The notes under the pieces are model-generated. The model was given only the letters and a program-made list of their open reading frames with translations. It was not told where the DNA came from and did no database searches. From positions 1 through 64,000 of the forward strand of contig NZ_LQPZ01000017.1 of NCBI RefSeq assembly GCF_002102395.1: a stretch of 64,000 bases of DNA, written 5' to 3'. Positions 30,606-41,710 of the stretch are shown piece after piece (the stretch's first letter is position 1; every line of letters begins with the position of its first letter). The position numbers were made by a program, and so were the translations under genes. The DNA is from Mycolicibacillus trivialis. Lineage in GTDB: Bacteria > Actinomycetota > Actinomycetes > Mycobacteriales > Mycobacteriaceae.

Positions 30606-32168
30606 ATGTCGATCCGCGCGGCGCTGGCCGCACTCACGGTGTTGCTGGTCGTGTCCGGCTGCTCCTCGTCGCCGCCCGCGCTGACCGACACCCCGCCGGA
30701 CCGCTATGTCGGCGCCGGGATCCCGGGCGGGAGCATCGACGACGCGGTCGGCGAACTCGACGACCTCGCCGGTGACCTGATGGCCGACTCCGGGATCCCG
30801 GGCATGGCGGTCGCGGTGGTCCACGGCGGGAAGACCGTCTACGCCAAGGGGTTCGGTGTCCGCAACGCCCGGTTCCCGGACGACTCCGGCAACCGGGTGA
30901 ACGCCGACACGGTCTTTCAGGTGGCCGGACTGTCCTCGGCACTCGCCGCGACAGTGGTGGCCCATGAGGTGACCGAGGACGTCGTGGACTGGGACACTCC
31001 GGCCGGGGTGTACCTGCCGTGGTTCGGTCTCTCCGAGCCCTACGTCAACGACCACGTCAGCATCGGCGACCTGTTCGCCGGGCGCTCCGGGCTGCCCGCG
31101 GGCGCGGGCGATCAGCTCCAAGCCCTCGGATACGATCGCAGGCAGGTGCTGTCCCGGCTGAGCCAACTGCCGCTGTCGGCGTTCCGGGACAGCTACGCCG
31201 AGACCGACTTCGGCGTCACCGCTGCCGCCGAAGCGGTGGCCGCGGCAGCCGGCACGCCGTGGGAGGAACTGTCCGCCAGCGTGCTCTACCGGCCGCTGGG
31301 CATGGACGACACCAGCTCGCGCTACGCCGACTACACGCGCCGGCCCGACCGGGCGATCGGCCACGTCAACGACGGTGAGGGCTACCGGCCGCGCTACCGC
31401 GGCGACCACGACCCGCAGTCGGCGGCCGCCGGGGTCAGCTCGTCGGTCAACGACCTGGCTCGCTGGCTGGCGATGGTGCTCGCCGACGGCCGTTACGGCG
31501 GCGGTGCGATCGCTTCCTCCGACGCCCTGCTGCCCGCGGTCACCGCTCAGAGCGTCGCGGTCCCGGCGCCGAGCCCGGATGCGCGGACGGCGTTCCACGG
31601 CTACGGATTCGACGTGTCGGTCACTTCATCGGGACGCACCCGATACGGCCGGTCCGGCGGATTCGCCGTCGGCTCCTCGGCCGCGTTCGCGGCGCTGCCC
31701 GCCGCCGACGTGGGCATCGTGGTGCTCACCAACGCCGCACCGGCAGGCGTCCCGGAGACCCTGGTGGGGCAGTTCCTGGACCTGGTGCAGTACGGCGAAC
31801 TCCGCGAGGACTGGGCCGGTCACTACCGCGCCGCCCGCACCGAGGACGACCACCCGCCCGGGACGCTGTCGGACACCAAGCCGCCGCACAACCCGGCCAC
31901 CGCCGACCCGCTCGGCCGCTACACCGGGGTGTACTCCAACGACTACTGGGGGCCGGCCACGGTGACCGAACGGAAGGGCACGTTGCTGCTGTCGCTCGGC
32001 CCGAACCGCCGCACCGTGCCGCTGACCCATTGGGGCGGCGACGACTTCACCTTCCCGGTCGACGACGGCATCGTCGCGCCCGGAACGCTGTCGATGGCGA
32101 CGTTCACACCGGACACGCTGCGGCTGGAGTACTACGACCAGAACCGGCTGGGGATGTTCCTGCGATGA
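30606..32168 (+). CDS. Class C beta-lactamase/PBP-fold lipoprotein with degenerate active site (Rv0907-like)
   Basis: 520 residues. The N-terminus '[13 protein letters not shown]' is a clear lipobox, so it is a cell-envelope lipoprotein. The serine-hydrolase fold is visible from residue ~55 ('[23 protein letters not shown]'). Where family members carry Ser-x-x-Lys after 'VFQ', this protein reads 'VAGLSSAL' (G108-L-S-S111), and the usual Tyr-x-Asn is 'YAE' (Y197). Both catalytic residues are therefore apparently missing. A C-terminal ~100-residue beta domain ('[15 protein letters not shown]') follows. It overlaps ctpE by 4 nt. Likely a non-hydrolytic peptidoglycan- or ligand-binding relative. 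Confidence 0.87.
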   Translation: MSIRAALAALTVLLVVSGCSSSPPALTDTPPDRYVGAGIPGGSIDDAVGELDDLAGDLMADSGIPGMAVAVVHGGKTVYAKGFGVRNARFPDDSGNRVNADTVFQVAGLSSALAATVVAHEVTEDVVDWDTPAGVYLPWFGLSEPYVNDHVSIGDLFAGRSGLPAGAGDQLQALGYDRRQVLSRLSQLPLSAFRDSYAETDFGVTAAAEAVAAAAGTPWEELSASVLYRPLGMDDTSSRYADYTRRPDRAIGHVNDGEGYRPRYRGDHDPQSAAAGVSSSVNDLARWLAMVLADGRYGGGAIASSDALLPAVTAQSVAVPAPSPDARTAFHGYGFDVSVTSSGRTRYGRSGGFAVGSSAAFAALPAADVGIVVLTNAAPAGVPETLVGQFLDLVQYGELREDWAGHYRAARTEDDHPPGTLSDTKPPHNPATADPLGRYTGVYSNDYWGPATVTERKGTLLLSLGPNRRTVPLTHWGGDDFTFPVDDGIVAPGTLSMATFTPDTLRLEYYDQNRLGMFLR

Positions 32169-34654
32169 CGACCACGCTGGAGTCGCACGGGCTCACCGAC
32201 GACGACGTCGCCCAGCGCGTCGCCGCCGGGCAGACCAACGACATCCCGACCCGAGCCGCCCGCTCGGTCGGAGAGATCGTCCGCGCCAACGTCTTCACCC
32301 GCATCAACGCGATCCTCGGTGTGCTGTTCCTCATCGTGCTGACCACCGGGTCGCTGATCAACGGCATGTTCGGGCTGCTGATCATCGCCAACAGCGTGAT
32401 CGGCATGGTCCAGGAGATCCGCGCCAAGCAGACCCTGGACAACCTCGCGATCGTCGGGCAGGCCAAACCGACCGTGCGCCGCCGGTCGGGCACCACCGAA
32501 CTGGCGCCCAGCGAGGTGGTGCTCGACGACATCATCGAACTCGGACCCGGCGACCAGATCGTCGTCGACGGACAGGTCATCGAGCACGCCAACCTCGAAG
32601 TCGACGAATCGCTGCTGACCGGTGAGGCCGACCCGATCGCGAAATCCGATGGGGATGAGGTGATGTCGGGCAGCTTCGTGGTCGCCGGAACCGGCGCCTA
32701 CCGAGCCACCCGGGTCGGCCGGGAGGCTTATGCGGCGAAACTCGCCGAAGAGGCCAGCAAGTTCACCCTGGTCAAATCCGAACTGCGCAGCGGCATCAAC
32801 ACGATCCTGCGGTTCGTCACCTACCTGCTGGTGCCCGCCGGACTGCTCATCATCTACAGCCAACTGTTCGTCAACAACCCCACCTTCGGCGCCACACTCG
32901 CTGAAACACTGCGCGATCTGATCACCCTGCAACCCGGGTGGGGCGATTCGGCCCGGCAGTTACGAGACCTACTGGTCAGCACCGAATTCCGGGAGTCGGT
33001 GCTGCGGATGGTCGGCGCGCTGGTCCCGATGGTGCCCGAGGGCCTGGTGCTGCTGACCTCGATCGCATTCGCGGTCGGGGTGATCCGGTTGGGGCGGCGG
33101 CAATGCCTGGTGCAGGAGCTGCCCGCGATCGAGGGGCTGGCCCGCGTCGACGTCGTCTGCGCGGACAAGACCGGGACGCTGACCGAGAACGGCATGCGGC
33201 TGTCGGAGACCGTCGGGGTGGACGAGGGCCGCCGTGAGGTGGACGCGGTGCTGGCCGCGCTGGCCGGCGCCGACCCGCGGCCCAACGCGAGCATGGCCGC
33301 CATCGCCGAAGCGCACGGGGCACCGCCAAACTGGGAGGTCAGCGCGGTCGCGCCGTTCAAGTCGGCCACCAAGTGGAGTGGTGCCTCCTTCGCCGGGCAC
33401 GGGCACTGGGTGATCGGCGCCCCGGATGTGTTGCTGGACTCGGAGTCGCCGGTGGTGGCGCAGGCCGAGCAGATCGGCGCCCAGGGCCTGCGGGTGCTGC
33501 TGCTGGGGGCCACCGATCGTGCGGTGGACGCCGCCGACGCGCCCGGCGTGGTGACCCCGGCCGCGCTGGTGGTGCTCGAACAGCGGGTGCGCCCCGACGC
33601 CCGCGAGACCCTGGACTACTTCGCCGCCCAAGACGTGACGGTGAAGGTGATCTCCGGGGACAACGCGGTGTCGGTGGGTGCGGTCGCCGAGACCCTCGGG
33701 TTGAGCGGGTCGACCCGCGACGCGCGCCGGTTGCCCGACGACCCGGCCGAACTGGCCGGTGTCCTCGAGGAGGCCACCACGTTCGGGCGGGTGCGTCCGG
33801 ACCAGAAGCGGGCGATGGTGCACGCCCTGCAGTCGCGCGGCCACACCGTGGCGATGACCGGCGACGGGGTCAACGACGTGCTGGCGCTCAAAGACGCCGA
33901 CATCGGGGTGGCGATGGGAGCCGGTAGTTCCGCCGCGCGTGCGGTGGCGCAGATCGTGTTGCTGGACAACAAGTTCGCGACGCTGCCGTACGTGGTCGGT
34001 GAGGGCCGCCGGGTGATCGGCAACATCGAACGGGTCGCCAACCTGTTCTTGACCAAGACGGTGTATTCGGTGCTGCTGGCGCTGCTGGTGGGTTTCGCCG
34101 GGCTGGGAGCGAAGCTGTTCGGCGGCCACCCGCTGCTCTACCCGTTCCAGCCGATCCACGTGACCATCGCGGCCTGGTTCACCATCGGGATCCCGTCGTT
34201 CATCCTGTCGCTGGCCCCCAACAACGAGCGCGCCCGACCGCACTTCGTGCGGCGGGTGATGACCGCGGCGCTGCCCTCCGGGCTGGCGGTGGGTGCGGCC
34301 ACCTTCGCCTCCTACTTGGTGGCCTACCGCGGCCCGGGGGCCAGCGCCGAAGAGCAGATGCAGGCCTCGACGACGGCGTTCATCACGCTGTTGGTCGCCG
34401 GGGTGTGGGTGCTGGCGGTGGTGGCCCGGCCCTACCAGTGGTGGCGGGTGCTGCTGGTGGTGGTTTCCGGCGCCGCCTACGTGGTGATCCTCTCCGTCCC
34501 GCTGGCGCGCACCGTGTTCATGCTCGACCCCTCCAACGTGGCGCTGACCGCCGCCGGCCTGGTCATCGGGCTGGCCGGGGCCGCGGCGGTCGAGGCGTCC
34601 TGGTGGATCCAGGGCGCAGTTCTCGGTGAACGGCGCCGGATCTGGCGCAGGTAG
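32165..34654 (+). CDS. ctpE: P-type cation ATPase CtpE (calcium transporter)
   Basis: 829-residue P-type ATPase. Actuator motif '[14 protein letters not shown]' (TGE), phosphorylation motif '[12 protein letters not shown]' with D334, nucleotide-domain segments and the hinge '[22 protein letters not shown]' are intact. Membrane motif '[11 protein letters not shown]' (P-x-x-P-E-G-L) resembles calcium/magnesium pumps rather than heavy-metal CPx pumps, and there is no metal-binding N-terminal domain. The M. smegmatis and M. tuberculosis orthologues import Ca2+. It starts with an ATGA overlap with the preceding lipoprotein gene, implying co-expression. Confidence 0.92.
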   Translation: MTTTLESHGLTDDDVAQRVAAGQTNDIPTRAARSVGEIVRANVFTRINAILGVLFLIVLTTGSLINGMFGLLIIANSVIGMVQEIRAKQTLDNLAIVGQAKPTVRRRSGTTELAPSEVVLDDIIELGPGDQIVVDGQVIEHANLEVDESLLTGEADPIAKSDGDEVMSGSFVVAGTGAYRATRVGREAYAAKLAEEASKFTLVKSELRSGINTILRFVTYLLVPAGLLIIYSQLFVNNPTFGATLAETLRDLITLQPGWGDSARQLRDLLVSTEFRESVLRMVGALVPMVPEGLVLLTSIAFAVGVIRLGRRQCLVQELPAIEGLARVDVVCADKTGTLTENGMRLSETVGVDEGRREVDAVLAALAGADPRPNASMAAIAEAHGAPPNWEVSAVAPFKSATKWSGASFAGHGHWVIGAPDVLLDSESPVVAQAEQIGAQGLRVLLLGATDRAVDAADAPGVVTPAALVVLEQRVRPDARETLDYFAAQDVTVKVISGDNAVSVGAVAETLGLSGSTRDARRLPDDPAELAGVLEEATTFGRVRPDQKRAMVHALQSRGHTVAMTGDGVNDVLALKDADIGVAMGAGSSAARAVAQIVLLDNKFATLPYVVGEGRRVIGNIERVANLFLTKTVYSVLLALLVGFAGLGAKLFGGHPLLYPFQPIHVTIAAWFTIGIPSFILSLAPNNERARPHFVRRVMTAALPSGLAVGAATFASYLVAYRGPGASAEEQMQASTTAFITLLVAGVWVLAVVARPYQWWRVLLVVVSGAAYVVILSVPLARTVFMLDPSNVALTAAGLVIGLAGAAAVEASWWIQGAVLGERRRIWRR

Positions 34655-34701
34655 GATCTGGCAGCGCAGACCGATGATGTTCGTGACGGAAGGACGACAC
34701 G

Positions 34702-34881
34702 ATGGGTTTTCTGGACAAGGCGAAGGACATGCTGTCGAAGAACGCCGACAAGGTTGACCAGGCGATCGACAAGGCCGGTGACTTCGTCGACGAGAAGACC
34801 GACGGCAAGTACCGCGACACCGTGGACAAGGTGCAGGACGCGGCGAAAAACGCCGTCAACAAGACCGACCCGGAGAACTAA
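34702..34881 (+). CDS. Rv0909-like small antitoxin-family protein
   Basis: 59-residue highly charged, helical protein ('GFLDKAKDMLSKNADKVDQA...DAAKNAVNKTD') of the MT0933/Rv0909 family, annotated as the antitoxin of a type II pair. There is no DNA-binding motif, and its Lys/Asp heptad-like pattern also resembles stress-induced CsbD/Asp23-neighbour proteins, so the antitoxin role is not certain. AAGGA lies 9 nt upstream of the ATG. The SRPBCC partner begins 3 nt after its stop. Confidence 0.82.
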   Translation: MGFLDKAKDMLSKNADKVDQAIDKAGDFVDEKTDGKYRDTVDKVQDAAKNAVNKTDPEN

Positions 34882-34884
34882 CCG

Positions 34885-35322
34885 ATGGCCAAGCTCTCCG
34901 GAGCGATCGATGTCCCGCTGCCTCCGGAGGAGGCCTGGGCGCACGCCTCGGATCTGAGCCGGTACCGGGAATGGCTGACCATTCACCGGCTGTGGCGCAG
35001 CCCGATTCCGGACACGTTGGAAAAGGGCACCGTCATCGACTCGATCGTCGAGGTCAAGGGCATGCCCAACCGGATCCGGTGGACGATCGTGCACTTCAAG
35101 GCGCCGCAGGCGATGACCCTCAACGGTGACGGCAAGGGCGGCGTGAAGATCAAGCTGATGGCCAAGGTCAAACCGAAGGACGACGGCTCGGTGGTCAGCT
35201 TCGACGTGCACCTGGGCGGCCCGGCGCTGTTCGGCCCGATCGGCATGATCGTCGCCGGCGCACTGCGCGGCGACATCCGTGACTCGCTGAACCAGTTCGT
35301 GACCGTCTTCGCCCCGAGCTGA
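34885..35322 (+). CDS. Rv0910-like SRPBCC protein (putative toxin of the pair)
   Basis: 145-residue SRPBCC-fold protein beginning 'LSGAIDVPLPPEEAWAHASDLSRYREWLTIH' and ending in the usual long C-terminal helix ('ALRGDIRDSLNQFVTVFA'). Rv0910 has been reported as a growth-inhibiting toxin neutralised by Rv0909; its fold is that of a lipid or hydrophobic ligand-binding protein, unlike known RNase or gyrase toxins, so the mechanism is open. Operonic with the preceding small gene (3-nt gap). Confidence 0.83.
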   Translation: MAKLSGAIDVPLPPEEAWAHASDLSRYREWLTIHRLWRSPIPDTLEKGTVIDSIVEVKGMPNRIRWTIVHFKAPQAMTLNGDGKGGVKIKLMAKVKPKDDGSVVSFDVHLGGPALFGPIGMIVAGALRGDIRDSLNQFVTVFAPS

Positions 35323-35369
35323 GCCACCACCCGTCCGGGCGGGTCCGACGCACCCGTTAGTGTCGAGCC

Positions 35370-35798
35370 ATGCTGCGCCCCCAGCCCGGTTGGTCGGTCG
35401 CGTTCTGCGCGCTGATCGTTTCGGGCAGCACCTGGCTGCCGTGGGCCACGTCGGCGACCGGCCGGGCCAACGCGGTCGGCGGGGTGGTCGGCGATATGGC
35501 CCGCCCGGACGGCTTCGGCAGCGGCCAGGCGGTACTGCTGCTCGCGGCGCTGCTGCTGGTCACCGGCGCCATGATCGGCCGTGACCTCTCACCGAAGGTG
35601 GCCGCGGGTGCGGCCCTGGGGATCTCGGTGTTGATCGTTGCTGCCGCGGTGCTCTTCCACCGCCACCACGTCGATGCGTCGGCCGGCTACGGGCTGTTCG
35701 TCGGGGTCGGCGCCGCGCTGGCCGCAGTCGGCTGCGCGGCCTGGGCGCTGGTCGCGCAACTGCGAGCGGAGCGGGCGCGCCCTCAGCCGTTGCTCTGA
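35370..35798 (+). CDS. Small integral membrane protein, function unknown
   Basis: 142 residues with three to four hydrophobic segments: about residues 8-28, 53-69, 77-95 and 104-128. There is a short Arg/Pro C-terminal tail. 'WLPWATSA' near residue 22 and the general layout resemble Trp-rich mycobacterial membrane proteins of unknown function, but I cannot name a family. The last 16 nt overlap the end of convergent mmpL. ATG start at 35370, no strong ribosome-binding site. Confidence 0.7.
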   Translation: MLRPQPGWSVAFCALIVSGSTWLPWATSATGRANAVGGVVGDMARPDGFGSGQAVLLLAALLLVTGAMIGRDLSPKVAAGAALGISVLIVAAAVLFHRHHVDASAGYGLFVGVGAALAAVGCAAWALVAQLRAERARPQPLL

Positions 35799-38653
35799 CC
35801 GGTGGTGATGCGGTCGGTGTCGGCGGTCGCGGCGGGCCGGACCTGCCGCGGCGGGCGCGACCGCACGTTCATCGGCCACCAGAACCAGCGGCCCATGATC
35901 GCCGCGATCGACGGCGTCATGAACGAGCGCACGATCAGCGTGTCGAACAGCAGACCCAGCCCGATCGTCGAGCCCACCTGGCCGATCACCCGCAGGTCGC
36001 TGACCACCATCGACATCATGGTGAACGCGAACACCAGACCGGCGGCGGTCACCACCTTTCCGGTGCCGCCCATCGCCCGGATGATGCCGGTTTTCAGACC
36101 GGCATGGATCTCCTCCTTGAACCGGGACACCAGCAGCAGGTTGTAGTCCGAGCCGACGGCCAGCAGGATGATCACCGACATGGCCAGCACCATCCAGTGC
36201 AACTCCATGCCGATGATGTACTGCCAGATCAACACCGAAAGCCCGAACGACGCGCCCAGCGACAGCGCCACCGTGCCCACGATCACCAGTGCGGCGATCA
36301 GGGCACGGGTGATGATCAGCATGATGATGAAGATCAGGCACAGCGCGGCGATGCCGGCGATGATCAGGTCGTATTTGGAGCCGTCGCGCATGTCCTTGAA
36401 GACCGCCGCGGTACCGCCCAGGGAGATCTTGGCGTCCTCGAGCGGGGTGCCCTTGACCGCCTCGATCGCCGCGTCGCGGATCGGCTCGATGTGGGAGATG
36501 CCCTCCTCGGAGGCGGGATCGCCGCGGTGGGCGATGATCATCCGCACCGCCTTGCCGTCGGGGGACAGGAACATCTTCAGGCCGCGCTGGAAGTCGGGGT
36601 TGTCGAAGATCTCCGGCGGCAGATAGAAGGAGTCGTCGTTCTTGGCGGCGTCGAAGGCCTTGCCCATCTCGGTGGAGCCCTCGCCGAGTTCCTCCATTTG
36701 CTTGTACATGCCCGACATGGTGCTGTGCATCGTGTACATCATCGCCTGCATGGTCGACATGGTGTCGATCATCGGACCGAACTGCGCGACCATCTGCGGC
36801 ATCAGCAGGTCCATGTTGTGCATGTTGCCGATCATCGAGTCCATCGTCTCGGTCATCACGTCGATGCCGTCGATGGTGTCGAAGATCGACCGCAGCGACC
36901 AGCACACCGGGATGTCGAAACAGTGTGGCTCCCAGTAGAAGTAGTTGCGGATCGGCCGGAAGAAGTCGTCGAAGTTCGCGATGTTGTCGCGCATCTCGTG
37001 GATGGTGCCCTGCAGGTCGTCCATGTCGGTGACCATGTCGTGGGTGATGCCGCTGAGCTCGGTCATCATGGCGTGCATGCGCCGCATGGTCGCCACGGTC
37101 TTGCCCATTTCGTTGGCCTGCGTGAGCATGTCGTCCATCCGGTCCTTGAGGAACTTCATGTTCTGCATCTGACCGGCGCCCTGCATGCTGATCATGAACG
37201 GGATGGAGGTGTGCTCGATCGGGGTGCCCTGCGGTCGGGTGATGGCCTGCACCCGAGCCACGCCGGGCACTCGGAAGACGGCCTTGGCGATCTTGTCCAG
37301 CACCAGGAAGTCCGCCGAGTTGCGCATGTCGTGATCGGCTTCGAGCAGCAGCATCTCCGGGTTCAGCCGGGACTGGGAGAAGTGCCGGTCGGCGGCGGCG
37401 AACCCGGCGTTGGCCGGGATGTCCTGCGGGATGTACTGGCGGTCGTCGTAGTTGGTGCGGTAGCCGGGCAGCGCGGCGAGGCCGACGATGGCGACCGCGA
37501 TCGACGCGGCGAGCACCGGGCCGGGCCAGCGCACGATGACGGTGCCCACCCGGCGCCAGCCGTGCACCTCGAGTTTGCGTTTGGGATCGAACAGGCCCCA
37601 GCGGGCGCCGACGGTCATCACCGCGGGCCCGAGCGTGAGGGCCACCGCGACGCCCACCATGATGCCGACCGCGCAGGGCACCCCGAGGGTTTGGAAATAC
37701 GGCATGCGGGTGAAGCTCAGACAGAACACCGCACCGGCGATGGTGGAGCCGGAGCCGAGGATCACGTGAGCGGTGCCGTTGAAACTGATGTAGTAGGAGT
37801 CCTCCCGGCTGTAGCCGGCCTGACGGGCCTCCTGATAGCGGCCGATGAGAAAGATGCCGTAGTCGGTTCCGGCGGCGATCGTCAACGACACCAACAGGTT
37901 CACCGCGAACGTCGACAACCCGATGATCTCGTAGTGGCCGAGTGCGGCGACGATGCCGCGTGCCGCGCTCAACTGCAGCCCGACCATGATCAGCAGCATG
38001 ATCACCGTCGTGATCGAGCGGTAGACCAGCATCAGCATCGTGATGATGACCACGAAGGTCACCAGGGTGATCTTGAGCATGGTCCGGTCGCCGGCGTGGT
38101 TCATGTCGGCTTGCAGCGCACCGGGTCCGGTGACGTAGACGGTGATCCCGTCCGGCGGCGGGTAGTCGTCGACGACCCCGCGGACCGACTCCACCGACTC
38201 GTTGGCCAGGGTCTCGCCCATGTTGCCGGCGAGGTTGATCTGGACGTAGGTGGCCTTGCCGTCGGTGCTCTGCGCGCCGGCCTCGGTGAGCGGGTCACCC
38301 CAGAAGTCCTGGACGTTCTGCACGTGCGGGTCGGCGCGGAGCCGCTTGACCAGTTCGTCGTAGTAGTCGTGGGCGTCCCGGTCGAGGGGCTCCTTGCCCT
38401 CCAGGACGATCATCGCGACGTTGTCGGTGTCGGATTCGCCGAAGAGTTCGCCCATCTCGGTCATCGCCTTCATCGAAGGCGCTTCCTTGGGGCTCATCGA
38501 TACGGTGCGGGCCTTGCCGACGTCCTCCAGCGAGGGGATGGCGGTGTTCAGCACGAACACCAGCAACAGCCAGAGCAGGATGATGGGGATCGACAGCCGC
38601 CGGATCCACCGCGCGAAGAACGTGCGGTCGGTGTTGCCCCGGGAGTGGCTCAT
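35783..38653 (-). CDS. MmpL-family RND transporter
   Basis: 956-residue RND permease with about 12 TM helices and two large periplasmic loops (residues ~45-190 and ~410-760). The second loop contains a long Met- and Asp-rich coiled-coil (about '[20 protein letters not shown]' to '[20 protein letters not shown]'), typical of MmpL4/MmpL5-type proteins. '[19 protein letters not shown]' and '[19 protein letters not shown]' are the paired proton-relay Asp-Tyr motifs. Such pumps export lipids, siderophores or drugs with an MmpS partner. Its ATG overlaps the mmpS stop (ATGA). Regulated most likely by the TetR encoded first in the operon. Confidence 0.93.
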   Translation of the reverse strand: MSHSRGNTDRTFFARWIRRLSIPIILLWLLLVFVLNTAIPSLEDVGKARTVSMSPKEAPSMKAMTEMGELFGESDTDNVAMIVLEGKEPLDRDAHDYYDELVKRLRADPHVQNVQDFWGDPLTEAGAQSTDGKATYVQINLAGNMGETLANESVESVRGVVDDYPPPDGITVYVTGPGALQADMNHAGDRTMLKITLVTFVVIITMLMLVYRSITTVIMLLIMVGLQLSAARGIVAALGHYEIIGLSTFAVNLLVSLTIAAGTDYGIFLIGRYQEARQAGYSREDSYYISFNGTAHVILGSGSTIAGAVFCLSFTRMPYFQTLGVPCAVGIMVGVAVALTLGPAVMTVGARWGLFDPKRKLEVHGWRRVGTVIVRWPGPVLAASIAVAIVGLAALPGYRTNYDDRQYIPQDIPANAGFAAADRHFSQSRLNPEMLLLEADHDMRNSADFLVLDKIAKAVFRVPGVARVQAITRPQGTPIEHTSIPFMISMQGAGQMQNMKFLKDRMDDMLTQANEMGKTVATMRRMHAMMTELSGITHDMVTDMDDLQGTIHEMRDNIANFDDFFRPIRNYFYWEPHCFDIPVCWSLRSIFDTIDGIDVMTETMDSMIGNMHNMDLLMPQMVAQFGPMIDTMSTMQAMMYTMHSTMSGMYKQMEELGEGSTEMGKAFDAAKNDDSFYLPPEIFDNPDFQRGLKMFLSPDGKAVRMIIAHRGDPASEEGISHIEPIRDAAIEAVKGTPLEDAKISLGGTAAVFKDMRDGSKYDLIIAGIAALCLIFIIMLIITRALIAALVIVGTVALSLGASFGLSVLIWQYIIGMELHWMVLAMSVIILLAVGSDYNLLLVSRFKEEIHAGLKTGIIRAMGGTGKVVTAAGLVFAFTMMSMVVSDLRVIGQVGSTIGLGLLFDTLIVRSFMTPSIAAIMGRWFWWPMNVRSRPPRQVRPAATADTDRITTGQSNG

Positions 38654-39096
38654 GCCGACTTCGAGAAGCAGTAGATGTAGGCGCTCACCTCGTGGGCCGT
38701 CCTTTCGTCCTTGACCTCGCCGTTCGCGGTGATGCGGCAGCCGATGAAGTCGCTGGTGCCCTGGGCGACGATGTTGCCCACCATCGCCGGCGCGTTGGTG
38801 ACGAGCGTGACCGACCAGGGCAGGGGCGCGTCGTTGACCTGGTTGGTCTGGCCCTCGTCATCGAAGTAGTTGATGTCGGCGACCGCGCCGGGCGGACCGA
38901 AGATCTCGTAGGTGACGCGTTTGGGGTTGGAGTTGTTGCTGTCGTCGGTCATGCTGCCGGCGTAGGTCTCCGGGACATGGGAGCCGAAGACGCCGCGTAC
39001 CTTGGCCACGGCGTAACCCCCGACGACCAGGACCGCGACGATCACCAGTGGGATCCAGATTTTGGACACCGCGGCGAACAGGGGAAACTGTCTCAT
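38650..39096 (-). CDS. MmpS-family membrane accessory protein
   Basis: 148 residues with one N-terminal TM helix ('[21 protein letters not shown]', about residues 12-32) and a periplasmic beta-sandwich domain ('[23 protein letters not shown]...[10 protein letters not shown]'), ending with two cysteines in 'GCRITANGE' and 'YIYCFSKSA' that may form the conserved disulfide. MmpS proteins act with the adjacent MmpL. The ATG is one base after the tetR stop and the 3' end overlaps mmpL by 4 nt, giving a tight three-gene operon. Confidence 0.92.
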   Translation of the reverse strand: MRQFPLFAAVSKIWIPLVIVAVLVVGGYAVAKVRGVFGSHVPETYAGSMTDDSNNSNPKRVTYEIFGPPGAVADINYFDDEGQTNQVNDAPLPWSVTLVTNAPAMVGNIVAQGTSDFIGCRITANGEVKDERTAHEVSAYIYCFSKSA

Positions 39097-39097
39097 T

Positions 39098-39724
39098 TCA
39101 GATCACCGTCACACGGTTCGGTTGGGGCAGGCCGGTTTTGAGCTGCGCGTAGGCGGTACGGATGGCGTCGACGAGCGCCTGGCGTGAGGATGCGGTGTCG
39201 GCGCCGGCATTGAGGTGCTGCTCGATGACGGCCAGCGCGATCGCGCTGGTGGTGTGGAACACCAGCCGCGGGTACAGGTCGGTGTTCGGGTCGGTGCCGG
39301 AGCGGCGGCCGATCTCGGCCAGCATCGCCTGGGAGGTCGAATCGTTGGCCGCGACGTGCTGGGCGATCAGCGCCGGGTGGGCGGCCATCAGCCGGGTCAC
39401 CGCGATCATGCGCTCCAGTCCGGCGGCGGACTCGACGAACTCGACCTGGACGACCTCCAGTGAGTCCAGCACGGGCTCGTCGACGCTGCGGCCGCGGAAC
39501 GTCTCGACCAACTGCTGAGCGGACTTCTCCAACTCGAACAGCACCGCGTCTTCCTTGCAGGAGAAATAGTTGTGAAAGGTGCGGGTGGAGACGTCGGCGA
39601 CCTCCGCGATCGCCTCCGCGGTGACCGCGTCGAGCCCGCGCTCGACCGCGAGGTCGAGTGCCGCGCGCCCGAGGGCCTCTTTGGTGGCGAACTTCTTGCG
39701 TTCGCGCAGCCCGCTCTCCGACAT
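39098..39724 (-). CDS. TetR-family repressor of the mmpS-mmpL operon
   Basis: 208 residues: N-terminal TetR helix-turn-helix ('ALGRAALDLAVERGLDAVTAEAIAEVADVSTRTFHNYFSCKEDAVL') described by its key turn 'VSTRTFHNYF', followed by an all-helical ligand-binding domain. First gene of tetR-mmpS-mmpL, so autoregulation is likely. A conspicuous dyad lies immediately upstream at 39745-39778. The inducer is unknown; by analogy with mycobacterial MmpL regulators it may be a lipid or drug. Confidence 0.9.
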   Translation of the reverse strand: MSESGLRERKKFATKEALGRAALDLAVERGLDAVTAEAIAEVADVSTRTFHNYFSCKEDAVLFELEKSAQQLVETFRGRSVDEPVLDSLEVVQVEFVESAAGLERMIAVTRLMAAHPALIAQHVAANDSTSQAMLAEIGRRSGTDPNTDLYPRLVFHTTSAIALAVIEQHLNAGADTASSRQALVDAIRTAYAQLKTGLPQPNRVTVI

Positions 39725-39744
39725 TGAGGGGAGCCTGCCCTATG

Positions 39745-39778
39745 TTGCACAACTATGCAAGTTTGCTTGACAGTGCAA
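39745..39778. promoter_or_regulatory. Candidate TetR operator upstream of tetR-mmpS-mmpL
   Basis: Outer arms TTGCAC and GTGCAA enclose an inner palindrome CAAG-TTTG-CTTG, all within 34 bp, 20-55 bp upstream of the tetR start and in an AT-richer patch. The position over the likely promoter fits autorepression. The outer arms are not equidistant from the inner dyad (7 versus 3 nt), so the inner palindrome may be the real half-site pair. Confidence 0.55.
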
Positions 39779-39810
39779 AGTCTGTGATACGGGTCACGCT
39801 GGCCGGACGC

Positions 39811-41703
39811 TCAGGTCACCGGCGGGACCGGGCAGTGCAACACCGCGCAGACGGTGCGCAGCAACTCGGATTCGGCAACCGTGACGACGCCGTCGGCGGT
39901 CACGGTGGTCACCGCGGCGTTGACCACCCTGGCCTTGTCGGCGCCGACCAGCCCGTCGATGACCGGCCAGACCTGTTCGAGGCCACGCACCCCGTCGGTG
40001 GGCAGCAGCGGGATGGCCTCACCGGGGTAGGCAACCGCGATGCCGGCCCGGAAGGCCGCGGCGGCTGCGGCCGGATCGGTGTTGCCGGTCTGCGCCAGCA
40101 CGGCCAGCAGGTGACAGACCGCGGTGCGCGCCGAGGCGAGGCTCTGCCGCCTGCTCCGCCAGGGTGACGTCGACCCCGTCGATTCGCTGAGCCCGACGAA
40201 GATCAGCGTGCCCAAACAGTATTCGAAGACATCCAGCCGGCCGTCGGCGTTGATCAGCTCACCGACGACGGCCATCAGCCGCTGCTGCTCGGGTTGGGGA
40301 TGGGCGCGCAGCGCCGGGAACGCGATCGAGGCGAGCGGAAGGCGCAGCCGGGGGTCCAGCGACGCGAGTTCGGCGCCGCAGGACCAGGCCTGGTCGGCGA
40401 GTTGCCTGCCGTGGGCGCGGGCCACGATCTGGTGCTGGGTGCGCCGGATGTTCTCGTTGCGGTCGAAGATCAGCGCGTAGATCAACGGCACCGCGGTGAC
40501 CCGGTCGTGGGCCCACTGGGCGAGTTTCGGCGGAATGGCGTCGCGCAGTTGCGCCCCGGCCTGATAGGACGCGGCGGTGGGGTTGCCGACCGTGGCGGCG
40601 TAGTCGGGCCGGCCCGACGGCTGGGTCGGGGGAGGCCACGGTGCCCGGGCGCGCGCCGCGGCCGGTGCGGCGGCCAGGCCCATCGATCGGGCATCCTCGG
40701 CCATGCCGTCGGCGGGTTGGACCTGCCAGTGTCGTCTGAGCTGCTCGAGTTCGGCGGGGTTGAAGCCGGGCTCGAGGACCTGGATGCGTTCCAGCAGCGG
40801 CGGGTGGGTGGCGAACAGCGACGAGATCCGCAACCCGGGGCCGAACAGCATGTGGCTGACATCCTCGGTGCGTGGGGAGTTGAGCTGCGATCCGGCAGGC
40901 AGGCCGCCGATCTTCTTCAGGGCTCCGGTCAATCCGGCGGTCTGCCGGGTGAATTGGACGGCGGAGGCGTCGGCGAGGTATTCGCGCTGCCGGGAGACGG
41001 CCGCCTTGATCAGCCGTCCGAAGAAGACGCCGATCCAGCCGACCAGGTACAGCACCACGCCGAGCATCAACAGCGGAGCTCCGCCCCGGTCGCGACTGGA
41101 GCCGCCGCGGGTCCCGGCCAGAACCCGTCCGACGACGGCCAGCGCGATGATCCCGGATACCACGCCGATCAGCTTGAGGCTCAGCCGCATATCGCCGTTG
41201 ACGATGTGGCTGAACTCGTGGGCGATCACGCCCTGCAATTCGTCGCGGTTGAGCCGGTCCAGTGAGCCCTGGGTGACGCAGATCGCCGCGTCCGCCGGGG
41301 TGTAGCCGGCGGCGAAGGCGTTGATCGCCTGCTCCTGCGGCAGGTAGTAGAGCACCGGCACCGGTGTGCTGGAGGCGATCGCGACCTCTTCGACGATATT
41401 GCGGTAGCGCTGCAGCTTGGGGTCGGCGGGCATGTCCGGAACCCGTACCCCGCCGAGACTTTCGGCCACCTTGGTGCCGCCGCCTTGGCGCAGCGTCAGC
41501 GTCTTGACCACCGATACGCCGGAGATCAGCGTCAGAACACCGATGCTGACCAGGATCGCCGTGCCCACCCGCTGCTCGGGGAGGACGAACGGCATGACCG
41601 CGAGGTTGGCGACCGCGGTGATCGTCAGCACCGCCAGGACGAACAGCAGCACCATCCGGTTGGACGCCGCGCGGACCTGCCGCTGGCGTTCGAAGAAGTC
41701 CAT
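39811..41703 (-). CDS. M48-family membrane metalloprotease with long C-terminal extension
   Basis: 630 residues. Two N-terminal TM helices (about 17-35 and 45-65), the zinc motif 'VIAHEFSHIVNGD' (HExxH), two more TM helices after residue ~180, and the third-ligand region 'REYLADASAVQFTR' are HtpX/M48-like. From residue ~300 a ~330-residue cytoplasmic extension follows; its last ~130 residues, including 'GADKARVVNAAVTTVTADGVVTVAESELLRTVCAVL', look like a TerB-type helical domain. The gene runs behind lemA (7-nt gap), a pairing seen widely; LemA proteins accompany membrane proteases. Probably membrane quality control (inference). Confidence 0.87.
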   Translation of the reverse strand: MDFFERQRQVRAASNRMVLLFVLAVLTITAVANLAVMPFVLPEQRVGTAILVSIGVLTLISGVSVVKTLTLRQGGGTKVAESLGGVRVPDMPADPKLQRYRNIVEEVAIASSTPVPVLYYLPQEQAINAFAAGYTPADAAICVTQGSLDRLNRDELQGVIAHEFSHIVNGDMRLSLKLIGVVSGIIALAVVGRVLAGTRGGSSRDRGGAPLLMLGVVLYLVGWIGVFFGRLIKAAVSRQREYLADASAVQFTRQTAGLTGALKKIGGLPAGSQLNSPRTEDVSHMLFGPGLRISSLFATHPPLLERIQVLEPGFNPAELEQLRRHWQVQPADGMAEDARSMGLAAAPAAARARAPWPPPTQPSGRPDYAATVGNPTAASYQAGAQLRDAIPPKLAQWAHDRVTAVPLIYALIFDRNENIRRTQHQIVARAHGRQLADQAWSCGAELASLDPRLRLPLASIAFPALRAHPQPEQQRLMAVVGELINADGRLDVFEYCLGTLIFVGLSESTGSTSPWRSRRQSLASARTAVCHLLAVLAQTGNTDPAAAAAAFRAGIAVAYPGEAIPLLPTDGVRGLEQVWPVIDGLVGADKARVVNAAVTTVTADGVVTVAESELLRTVCAVLHCPVPPVT

Positions 41704-41710
41704 CGGCCGA

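Noticed and set aside
36104..38674. 856-codon plus-strand open frame
   Set aside because: Exact antisense of mmpL, with repetitive Asp/His/Val/Glu composition and no domain.
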